DNA from: Burkholderia sp. WSM2230
GTDB taxonomy: Bacteria > Pseudomonadota > Gammaproteobacteria > Burkholderiales > Burkholderiaceae
Reading direction: 5' to 3'
Assembly: GCF_000472445.1 (NCBI RefSeq)
Contig: NZ_AXAJ01000026.1
Location: 1-42,019 of the forward strand
Length of the DNA: 42,019 nt
How positions within the stretch are numbered: position 1 is the first letter of the stretch; every line of letters begins with the position of its first letter. The translations under genes and the position numbers were made by a program. Positions 1-5,881 of the stretch are shown piece by piece. The notes beneath the pieces are model-generated. The model was not told where the DNA came from. It did no database searches and worked only from the letters and a program-made list of their open reading frames with translations.

Positions 1-191
1 GCGTAGCCGATGCGGCCTTCGGCCGTCTGCACCTCGACGAGCGGTTCGAGCCACAGCAGGCCGCGCGAGCCGTTGCGCACCAGCTCGATGGCGATGCCGC
101 GGCGTGCGGCCTCGGCCTTGATCGCGTCGGCGAGGGCGTCCGCGCCCAAGGCAAGCGCCGATGAATCGCGGGGAACATGGATGCGGGTCAT
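1..191 (-). CDS. fdsB: NAD-dependent formate dehydrogenase beta subunit, N-terminus (partial)
   Basis: This is the first 63 codons of a minus-strand gene that continues beyond the left edge. The product begins MTRIHVPRDSSALALGADAL, which resembles the N-terminus of FdsB, the NuoF-like FMN/Fe-S subunit that passes electrons from formate to NAD. The start ATG (191-189) overlaps the TGA stop of the upstream fdsG gene as ATGA, so the two are probably translationally coupled. Only the N-terminal thioredoxin-like segment is visible; the FMN- and NADH-binding parts lie outside the window. The assignment rests on this short segment and on the fdsG neighbour. Confidence 0.85.
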   Translation of the reverse strand, partial: MTRIHVPRDSSALALGADALADAIKAEAARRGIAIELVRNGSRGLLWLEPLVEVQTAEGRIGY

Positions 192-673
192 GCCGTCACC
201 TCCACGCATTTGCTGGCGGCCGCGAAAATCGCGTCGAACTTTTGTGGCGTGACTCTCGCGTGCAGCGTGCCGTTGACCATCATCGCCGGAGAAAGCGCGC
301 ATTGACCGAGGCAATACACCGATTCCAGTTCCACCGCGGCACCGGTCTGATGCTCGGCGTCGAAGCGGCAACCGGTGTGCGACTCGATGTGCTGCGCGAG
401 GGACTCGGTGCCCATGCTGCGGCAGGCTTCCGCGCGGCACAGCTGCACCGTGACGGGCGCGGCCGGCTGCGTGCGGAAATGGTGGTAGTAGGTGATGACG
501 CCGTGCACTTCCGCGCGCGACAGGTTCATCACGCGCGCGAGCGGCGCAACGGCTTCAGACGGCACGTAGCCGAGTTCGTCCTGAATCGCGTGCAGCACGG
601 CCAGCAGGGAACTGCCGGGTTGCGCGTGACGCGCTACGAGCTCTTCCGGCGCGATGGCGATGAGATCGTCCAA
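188..673 (-). CDS. fdsG: NAD-dependent formate dehydrogenase gamma subunit (NuoE-like)
   Basis: The 161-residue protein belongs to the NuoE/HoxE/FdsG family, which carries a [2Fe-2S] cluster in a thioredoxin-like fold and works with FdsB in the cytoplasmic formate dehydrogenase. The four cluster ligands are visible: Cys79 and Cys84 (CRAEAC) and Cys121 and Cys125 (CLGQC). The N-terminal helical part (about 20-70) contains the family segment around LGYVPSEAV and HGVITYYHHF. The start is TTG at 673, supported by a GGAGGAG Shine-Dalgarno (687-681 on the minus strand) seven bases upstream; no ATG fits. It is the first gene of the fds operon, overlaps fdsB by four bases, and is transcribed divergently from the regulator at 808. 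Confidence 0.93.
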   Translation of the reverse strand: MDDLIAIAPEELVARHAQPGSSLLAVLHAIQDELGYVPSEAVAPLARVMNLSRAEVHGVITYYHHFRTQPAAPVTVQLCRAEACRSMGTESLAQHIESHTGCRFDAEHQTGAAVELESVYCLGQCALSPAMMVNGTLHARVTPQKFDAIFAAASKCVEVTA

Positions 674-691
674 GTGGGGGCTCCTCCAAAG

Positions 692-811
692 TCATATATG
701 CACTTGTTATTCATAATGCGTGCATTTATGCTTCGTATATTCGATATGGGATAGCCGAACGATAGGCGGGCGAAACGGCTGACGCAATAGGAAATACCTG
801 CACATATATGA
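692..811. promoter_or_regulatory. Divergent fdsG / fdsR regulatory region with inverted repeat
   Basis: The 134-bp space between fdsG and the divergent regulator is markedly AT-rich. It contains two arms in opposite orientation: TCATATATGCAC at 692-703 and GCACATATATGA at 800-811, which match as an inverted repeat at 10 of 12 positions (CATATATGA is perfect). The right arm includes the regulator's ATG at 808. Regulators encoded divergently from their target operon often bind such sites, so this could be the FdsR operator with autoregulation. No clear -35/-10 pair was assigned. Confidence 0.4.
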
Positions 812-1887
812 TCAGAATCGAGTGCCATGCTCAATTGGTATTGAAGGGCCCGGATGGCCGGGAGGCAAGCCTGTCGGACGTCGTGCCGCTGCTCGCGCTC
901 GTGAACGAATCCGGCAGCATCGCGCAGGCGGCGGCGCTTAAGGGTTTGTCCTACCGTCATGCGTGGGGTTTGTTGCGCGGAATCGAGGAGCGTCTGGGCG
1001 GTCCGCTGATTGCGAAGGAGCGCGGCCGCGGTTCGGTGCTGTCCGAACTCGGGCAGGCGGTGCTGCGCGCGCAGCGTCTATGCGGCGAGCGGCTCGACGG
1101 CAACATGCAGGCGCTCGCGAGCGAAGTGGCGAGCGATCTGAACCGCTGGCTCGCGCCGCCTGTCGATCATGTGCGCATTCATGCGTCGCATGGCTATGCG
1201 GTGGCCGCGCTCGTCACCGCACTGGTCGCGCGCGACTTGCCGGTCGACATCAAGTATCGCGATGGCGCCGACGCGGTGAGCGCACTCGCGCGCGGCGAAT
1301 GCGATCTGGCCGGTTTCCACTTGCCGCTCGGCGAATTCCGCGCGGCCTGTGCCGACACGTACCGGCGCTGGCTCGATCCGCAGCGTCACGTGCTGGTGCA
1401 TTTGACGCGGCGCAAGCAGGGGCTGTTTCTCGGCAAGGGCAATCCGAAGCAGATCGCCGGGCTTGCAGATCTGTCGCGCGACGACATCCGCTTCGTCAAT
1501 CGCCAGCATGGCTCGGGCACGCGCATGCTGCTCGATCTCGCGTTGCGCAAACTCGGCATCGACCCGGACCGCGTGAACGGTTATGCGTCGGCCGAACTGA
1601 CGCATTCGGCGATTGCGGCGTTCGTGGCGAGCGGTATGGCGGACGTGGGCTTCGGCGTGGAACCCGCGGCGCATCATTTCGGGCTCGACTTCCTTCCCGC
1701 CGTCGACGAGGACTATTACTTCGCGTGCGACCGCGCGCGTCTCGAGCGCGCGCCGTTGTCGGCGGTGATCGAATTGCTGCGGGGCAGTGCGTTTCATACG
1801 AGCGTCGATCAACTGCAAGGCTACGATCCGCGCGAGTGCGGCAAGCTGGTGGATCTGGAGGCGGGATTGAGCGGGACGGGTGCGTGA
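808..1887 (+). CDS. fdsR: FdsR-like transcriptional regulator (winged HTH plus substrate-binding-like domain)
   Basis: The 359-residue protein has an N-terminal ModE/LysR-type winged helix-turn-helix (about 20-90, with SGSIAQAAALKGLSYRHAWGLL as the recognition region and LSELGQAVL following). After it comes a periplasmic-binding-protein-like domain (about 110-340, including NRQHGSGTRMLLD and the SGMADVGFG segment) of the kind found in molybdate- or oxyanion-responsive regulators. It is divergent from fdsGB, so it most likely controls the formate dehydrogenase operon, perhaps in response to formate or molybdenum-cofactor status. The ATG at 808 lies in an AT-rich operator-like repeat, with AGGAAA about 14 bases upstream as a loosely spaced ribosome site. 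The family is clear; the ligand is inferred. Confidence 0.8.
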   Translation: MIRIECHAQLVLKGPDGREASLSDVVPLLALVNESGSIAQAAALKGLSYRHAWGLLRGIEERLGGPLIAKERGRGSVLSELGQAVLRAQRLCGERLDGNMQALASEVASDLNRWLAPPVDHVRIHASHGYAVAALVTALVARDLPVDIKYRDGADAVSALARGECDLAGFHLPLGEFRAACADTYRRWLDPQRHVLVHLTRRKQGLFLGKGNPKQIAGLADLSRDDIRFVNRQHGSGTRMLLDLALRKLGIDPDRVNGYASAELTHSAIAAFVASGMADVGFGVEPAAHHFGLDFLPAVDEDYYFACDRARLERAPLSAVIELLRGSAFHTSVDQLQGYDPRECGKLVDLEAGLSGTGA

Positions 1888-2026
1888 GTTGTGGCGGTAA
1901 GCGGGGACAAGTAAGCGGCGGTAAACAGCAGAGCGCGTAGCACGCTGCGACTGGCTTTCGTTTCGGATAATCTCTAAGCTTTCCGCCTTTTGCTCAACTG
2001 CGCGCGTCGCTGCGCTTCGAATCGAT

Positions 2027-2290
2027 ATGAAAGTTCTTCTACACACATGTGCCGCGGCCGCGTCGGCCGGGTTGTTTCTCGCGAGCGCCTGCGTCGCTTT
2101 CGCGCAGAATTCGCCGGGCGTGCCGGGCGGCATTCTGCAGGAACAGTTCCGGCTTGCCGAACATCCGCAAATGCCGTTTGCTGCGTCGGCCCCGTCGGAC
2201 AAGTATCAGTCCGGCAAGAAGTCGGCGATGCGCAAGCGCGGCGACCTGGGGGACCCGAACGGCTGCAACCTGCAGTGTCCGAAGGAGTAA
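2027..2290 (+). CDS. Small secreted protein of unknown function
   Basis: The 87-residue product starts MKVLLHTCAAAASAGLFLAS and has a typical Sec signal peptide with a likely cut after Ala26 (AFA|Q). The mature part is about 60 residues, polar and basic in the middle (KKSAMRKRGD), and ends with a CNLQC pair that could form a disulfide or bind a metal. I do not recognise a family. It stands alone: 139 bp follow the regulator at 1887, and a factor-independent terminator begins 74 bp after its stop. The neighbour at 2413 is convergent. Frame, signal peptide and terminator together make it a believable gene. Confidence 0.65.
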   Translation: MKVLLHTCAAAASAGLFLASACVAFAQNSPGVPGGILQEQFRLAEHPQMPFAASAPSDKYQSGKKSAMRKRGDLGDPNGCNLQCPKE

Positions 2291-2364
2291 TCGGCCGTGC
2301 CGCCTGGAAAAGGCGGTGCCGTTGCAGTAAGTCGTGCCCGCTTAAGCTGGCTGCATGAATCGGG

Positions 2365-2388
2365 ACGCCGGCGCTTTGCCGGCGTTTT
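2365..2388 (+). terminator. Rho-independent terminator after the small secreted protein
   Basis: A perfect 7-bp GC stem, CGCCGGC (2366-2372) with GCCGGCG (2378-2384), has a 5-base loop and is followed by TTTT. It lies between two convergent genes; the T-run is only on the plus-strand side. Confidence 0.75.
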
Positions 2389-2412
2389 GCATTGGCTTGC
2401 CAACCGCGCGGG

Positions 2413-2772
2413 TTACGGCTTCGCCGTGTGCCAGACGTCCTTGAAGCCGTCGCCTTTCATGTCTCCCGCCTGCTTGTCCGCCGCGTAGCGATAGAGCGGA
2501 TGTCCTTTGTACGCCCATTGCTGCTTGCCGTCCGCCGACGGTATCAGCGTCCAGTCTCCCGACGGCTTGTCCGACGGGCCCGCCACGGCAGCGGGCCAAT
2601 AGCTCGTGCAGCCGCCGGTGCACGCGCTGACGCCGGGTGTGGTGTCCTTGTCGAAGGTGTAGAGCGTCATGCCGTCCGAGGTGACGAAGCGGCCGTCGAC
2701 CACTTTCGGCGGCTCGGCGAAAGCGCTTTGTTGCAGTGCGAGCAATGCGAGGCAGAAGAAAGTCTTACGCAT
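2413..2772 (-). CDS. Exported COG4315-type repeat protein
   Basis: The 119-residue protein has a signal peptide (MRKTFFCLALLALQQSAFA, cut near residue 19) followed by two copies of the COG4315/PF03640-type repeat: one around DGMTLYTFDKDTTPG...CTGGCTSYWPA and one around KGHPLYRYAADKQAGD...FKDVW. Proteins of this family are small exported or lipid-anchored proteins of unknown function, often in stress-related contexts. There is no lipobox Cys here, so it is probably soluble in the periplasm. The ATG at 2772 is chosen over upstream starts because it gives a clean signal peptide and has AGGAG seven bases upstream. The CTGGC Cys pair sits in the first repeat. Confidence 0.82.
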   Translation of the reverse strand: MRKTFFCLALLALQQSAFAEPPKVVDGRFVTSDGMTLYTFDKDTTPGVSACTGGCTSYWPAAVAGPSDKPSGDWTLIPSADGKQQWAYKGHPLYRYAADKQAGDMKGDGFKDVWHTAKP

Positions 2773-3460
2773 GATGTGGCTCCTGGTTGTTCGTGTGAGT
2801 TGGCTTTGCGAGGTGCACATGCAACGCTGGCATACAACGCGGCATGCGTGCACGCGTCGTCAGGCATCAACGAACCAGCCGGCGGGTTTATTCCATCGGG
2901 TCGCGTGTTTGCGGTCAGGTTGCGGGCGACGGGTGTGCTTTTTTTGCGCTGACCGACTGGCTGCCCGGGAGGGACAGCCGGATCGGGAGTGGTCGTGCCA
3001 TTCCTTTGTGAGTATTGCGGCGGTTATTTTCGTCGCGGAATACGTGAATTTCCGTTTTGTGGCTGCGGTGAACAGGAATTAAAGGCTGCGAAATTTCTTA
3101 TTTGTTGTCTGGAAATATTCATTGCAGTTTCAGATTAATTCAAATGGCCCTCGTTTAAGCCTTAAGCGGTGGGCATTTCGCCTGGCCAGGATGCCTGTCG
3201 GCGCTGCGACATTAGCTAGACGGGCGCGGCGCCAGCCCGCCGGCGCGTGCGAGAATACGCAATATCTTAGCGTTCGTGCGTTCCCGAAATTTCGTCGAAT
3301 AACGATGGAATTGATTGGTTAATAAGACAAGTGCAAAATTGCGTCAAATCTATTTTTGATAAAATCCCGGTGATAGAATCGCCGCAGCTCAATTGATTGA
3401 TTAGTCGGTGATTGATCACTCGTGGGCCAACTTGTTAATTCACTAATCTGGTAAGCAAAA
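2773..3460. other. Gene-free, partly AT-rich stretch upstream of the peptide cassette
   Basis: No convincing protein gene is visible in these 688 bp. The left part holds the leader of the gene ending at 2413. From about 3010 to 3460 the sequence is clearly richer in A and T than the surrounding DNA, with several -10-like hexamers (TAAAAT at 3360-3365, TAGAAT at 3374-3379) and GATTGA repeats around 3392-3418. A 66-codon open frame at 3122-3322 lacks a ribosome site and normal codon bias. The likely role is the promoter and regulatory region of the cassette starting at 3461. Confidence 0.55.
3374..3379 (+). promoter_or_regulatory. Candidate -10 element for the peptide cassette
   Basis: TAGAATCG occurs here, 81 bp before the precursor ATG. 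The same octamer lies upstream of gyrA, cysM and metN in this window, which suggests it is a used -10 element. No good -35 box is visible at 16-18 bp, so activation by a regulator is possible. Confidence 0.3.
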
Positions 3461-3583
3461 ATGCAAAAAATCAATCGCAATGAACTGGCTAAATCCGCCG
3501 TTGCTGGTGGTTGCTGCAAGTGCAGCTGCAAGACCCCGACGCAAACCACGCTGAAGGCCTCCGCACCGGTGCCGCGCGCCTGA
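3461..3583 (+). CDS. Cys-rich double-glycine precursor peptide (putative microcin/RiPP)
   Basis: This 40-codon gene encodes a leader, MQKINRNELAKSAVAGG, followed by a 23-residue segment starting CCKCSCKTPTQTTLK and ending in a Pro/Ala-rich tail with one Arg. Gly-Gly at 16-17 with Val at -4 fits the cleavage site used by C39-peptidase exporters, although the -7 and -8 positions differ from the classic E-L pair; an E-L pair is present two residues earlier. The mature part would have four Cys within six residues, three Lys and one Arg, and no acidic residues. The start has GGTAAG at 3450-3455, five bases upstream of the ATG. It is the first gene before acyltransferase, HlyD, C39-ABC and TolC genes, which strongly supports its being the exported substrate. 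Activity (bacteriocin, metal-binding or signalling peptide) is unknown. Confidence 0.75.
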   Translation: MQKINRNELAKSAVAGGCCKCSCKTPTQTTLKASAPVPRA

Positions 3584-3591
3584 TGTTTGAA

Positions 3592-3622
3592 GCCGGGACT
3601 GTGCCCCTAGGGTCGTCCCGGC
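3592..3622 (+). repeat. Stem-loop between precursor and downstream cassette genes
   Basis: A perfect 8-bp GC-rich stem, GCCGGGAC (3592-3599) with GTCCCGGC (3615-3622), encloses a 15-base loop containing the palindrome CCCTAGGG. It begins 8 bp after the precursor stop and is not followed by a T-run. It therefore looks like an mRNA-stabilising, processing or partial-termination element rather than a full terminator. Confidence 0.6.
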
Positions 3623-3634
3623 AAGCAAGCCGAC

Positions 3635-4594
3635 ATGAACCTGAAGCTGCCGGCCGCTGGGCTACGCTTGTTAGCGTCACTACCTGACCGGGTTGCCTAT
3701 GCTATGGGCGGTGTTCGCCGTGCGTTGATTGCCCGTTTGCCGCGTACCGCAATCGAACCGCTTGCCACCGTTTGGTGGCGAATCCGCGCGCTTACCGACG
3801 CGCGCATCCGCTGGGAAGGCATTTGCCGTGCCGACATAGGCCGCAACGTACTGAAGCTGAGGTTGGCCAATTCGAGCCGCGTTGCATCCGGCCGTTTTCG
3901 CGAGCATCTGATCGACCAGCGCATCTATTTCGGCAGGCTGACGAGGGGGAGCGAAGCGTGGCCCGATCTGCAGGAGGTCGCGCGTGCGCTCGCCACGAAA
4001 ATCGCGCAGTTGCGTGCAGCGGAACCCGGGCGGCCCGTCATCGTGTCGCCGTTCCACTATGTCTCGCAGTACGCGAACATCTACGTGATCGACGAATTGC
4101 GGGCACTGCTCGGACTCGAGTCGATCGCTGTCGTATCCGGCGTGCCCCGCGACCTGTATGGCGACGACCATTCGCTGATACCCGGCGTGACCGTGCTGTA
4201 CACGTATGGCGACGACGACCGCAACGGCCTCGGACTGCGTCTCGCGCGGGCGTTGAAGCGCGGCGGCGTCGCGGTGCTGTTCGCCGACGTGCCGCCGTTC
4301 ACGCTGCACCGTTATCCGATGGAAACGGTGAGCGTCTCCCTGTTCGGGCGCAACGCGCGCATTCACAACGGCGTGTTCCGTCTCGGCGCGCAGTTCGACG
4401 CAATCTTGCTGCCGTTCTATCTGCGCTACGAACGCGGCCGCTTCGGTGCCGAAATTTTCGACCCGTTGCCGCTTGCCCTGACCGGCGCGCCTCAGCAAGT
4501 GGCGCGGTATATCGAAGCAGCAGTGACCGACAACTATGCGGACTGGCTAGTCGCCGGGCACCCATCGATGTATTCGTTCGCACCCGCCCGCTGA
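3635..4594 (+). CDS. LpxL/HtrB-like acyltransferase homologue in a peptide-secretion cassette
   Basis: The 319-residue protein resembles the lipid A late acyltransferase (LABLAT/LpxL) fold. A central VIVSPFHYVSQYANIYV segment occupies the place of the HX4(D/E) active site, a GGVAVLFADVPPF segment resembles the family's DQ region, and the C-terminus ends in a W...HPSMY element. His141 is kept, but the residue five positions on, normally Glu or Asp, is Tyr146, so the chemistry may be altered or lost. There is no obvious N-terminal membrane anchor. The gene lies between the precursor and the export genes. It could acylate the Cys/Lys-rich peptide or change the envelope for self-protection; both are inferences. 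The ATG at 3635 has only a weak ribosome site, so a slightly different start is possible. Confidence 0.7.
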   Translation: MNLKLPAAGLRLLASLPDRVAYAMGGVRRALIARLPRTAIEPLATVWWRIRALTDARIRWEGICRADIGRNVLKLRLANSSRVASGRFREHLIDQRIYFGRLTRGSEAWPDLQEVARALATKIAQLRAAEPGRPVIVSPFHYVSQYANIYVIDELRALLGLESIAVVSGVPRDLYGDDHSLIPGVTVLYTYGDDDRNGLGLRLARALKRGGVAVLFADVPPFTLHRYPMETVSVSLFGRNARIHNGVFRLGAQFDAILLPFYLRYERGRFGAEIFDPLPLALTGAPQQVARYIEAAVTDNYADWLVAGHPSMYSFAPAR

Positions 4595-4685
4595 AACTTT
4601 CCACGCCCGGCGCGAAGGCCGGCGCCCCGCATTTTCCGCTAGCGCTCATATCGGAGCGCGGCTCGCTTCCCGACCGCAACGACTT

Positions 4686-5879
4686 ATGCAACCTACTCAT
4701 CTCCCGCAGTTCAGGGACGTTTCCTGGCGTTGGCTCGCTTACGCGGCGTCCACGCTCGTCGTTTGCGCGATCGTTTTTGCGTTCGTCCACGAAGTCGAGA
4801 TGAAGCAGGACGTGCGCGCGGAGATCGTGTCGCCGTCCGAGATCAAGGTTCAGGGGCTGAGCGGGCTTGTCTCCGACATTTACGTAAGCAGCCCGGCACG
4901 GGTCGAGCAGGGAACGCCGCTGTTCCGGCTCGAGCGCGATCTGTCTCTCGCGAGCGACGGCCGGCAGAGGCCCGCGTTCGACGAACACGCGCGCGACGAG
5001 CAGATCCGCACCACCGAAGCACAATACCTGCAGCGCAAGTCGGACCTGCTGGCGCAGCTCGACGCCGCGCGGCTCGCGGCGCAAAGCCGTCGCGCGGAAA
5101 TCGCGGCGCTAGACGAGCAGTCGGGCCAGAACCAGCAACTCGCCGCGGAAGCGCAACGCGCGCTCGCGCGGCTCGAGTCGGTGTCTGACTATGTCACCGC
5201 AGACCGCATCGAGCAGGCGAGGGCGCAGACACACCAGGCGAAGGTATCGGTCGCGCAAGGCACCGCTCGTCGTCAGCAACTGAATGCCGAACTGGGTGCC
5301 GCCATGGGCACGCAAACGAGCCTCGACGCGCAACTCGCCGAACTCGCCGCGCGTCACGCACGGGATCTGCAGGACATCCGCATGCGTTTCGAGCAGATTC
5401 GCCAGGACGCCACCATTTCCGCGCCGAAGGCGGGCGTCGTGACTTTCTCGGGGCTCGTCCCTGGCCGCACGCTGACCCCGGAGGACGTCGCGCTCGTCAT
5501 CTCCACAGATGGAAAGGGTCCGCTGCGTGCCGCGTTGCGCATCCCTTCGCGTCGGCGAGGTTTCGTGCGCGAAGGGCAAGTCGTGCGGCTCAAGCTCGAC
5601 GCTTTTCCGTATGCCAGGTTCGGCAGCTACGCGGCTCGCATCGATTCCATTTCGCGAACCACCGTGCGCTCGGCCATGTCGCCAGCCGGCGCTTCGGAGC
5701 CGCGCGGCGCCGAAGGCGATTACATGGCCTGGGCCACGCTCGCCGACGGCCAGTTCAAATTCGAGCGGCAACGGTTCGACATTCTGCCGGGCATGACGGC
5801 GACGGCGAGCATCGTGATCGAGCGCCGCACCATCGCCGAATGGGTGCTCGCGCCGCTTTTCCGCATGCTGCGAGGTTGA
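4686..5879 (+). CDS. HlyD/CvaA-family periplasmic adaptor (membrane fusion protein)
   Basis: The 397-residue protein has a short cytoplasmic N-terminus, one membrane segment (about 16-34), and a lipoyl/barrel-sandwich half-motif (about 45-85). A long charged coiled coil follows (about 98-235, rich in Ala/Gln/Arg/Glu), then the second lipoyl half (TISAPKAGVVTFSGLVPG) and a beta-barrel domain with the DILPGMTATASIVIERR ending typical of HlyD/CvaA/MchE proteins. It would bridge the inner-membrane C39 ABC exporter and the TolC-like channel. It lies 91 bp after the acyltransferase homologue and 2 bp before the exporter gene. The ATG at 4686 has no strong ribosome site. Confidence 0.9.
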   Translation: MQPTHLPQFRDVSWRWLAYAASTLVVCAIVFAFVHEVEMKQDVRAEIVSPSEIKVQGLSGLVSDIYVSSPARVEQGTPLFRLERDLSLASDGRQRPAFDEHARDEQIRTTEAQYLQRKSDLLAQLDAARLAAQSRRAEIAALDEQSGQNQQLAAEAQRALARLESVSDYVTADRIEQARAQTHQAKVSVAQGTARRQQLNAELGAAMGTQTSLDAQLAELAARHARDLQDIRMRFEQIRQDATISAPKAGVVTFSGLVPGRTLTPEDVALVISTDGKGPLRAALRIPSRRRGFVREGQVVRLKLDAFPYARFGSYAARIDSISRTTVRSAMSPAGASEPRGAEGDYMAWATLADGQFKFERQRFDILPGMTATASIVIERRTIAEWVLAPLFRMLRG

Positions 5880-5881
5880 CG

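Noticed and set aside
161..754. Plus-strand open frame opposite fdsG
   Set aside because: It is a high-GC shadow frame; fdsG on the other strand has the Fe-S cysteines and a ribosome site. Many similar long antisense frames (for example opposite rpsA, gyrA and ugd) were left out for the same reason.
2300..3000. Possible second att site (copy of the ssrA 3' end) that would make the cassette an ssrA-integrated island
   Set aside because: I looked for a copy of the GGTTCGATTCC...CACCA end on the far side of the cassette and saw none, and there is no integrase gene in the window. The position beside ssrA remains suggestive only.
3122..3322. 66-codon open frame upstream of the peptide precursor
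   Set aside because: It has no ribosome site, no signal or domain, and the codon use is not that of the host; it runs through the AT-rich regulatory block.
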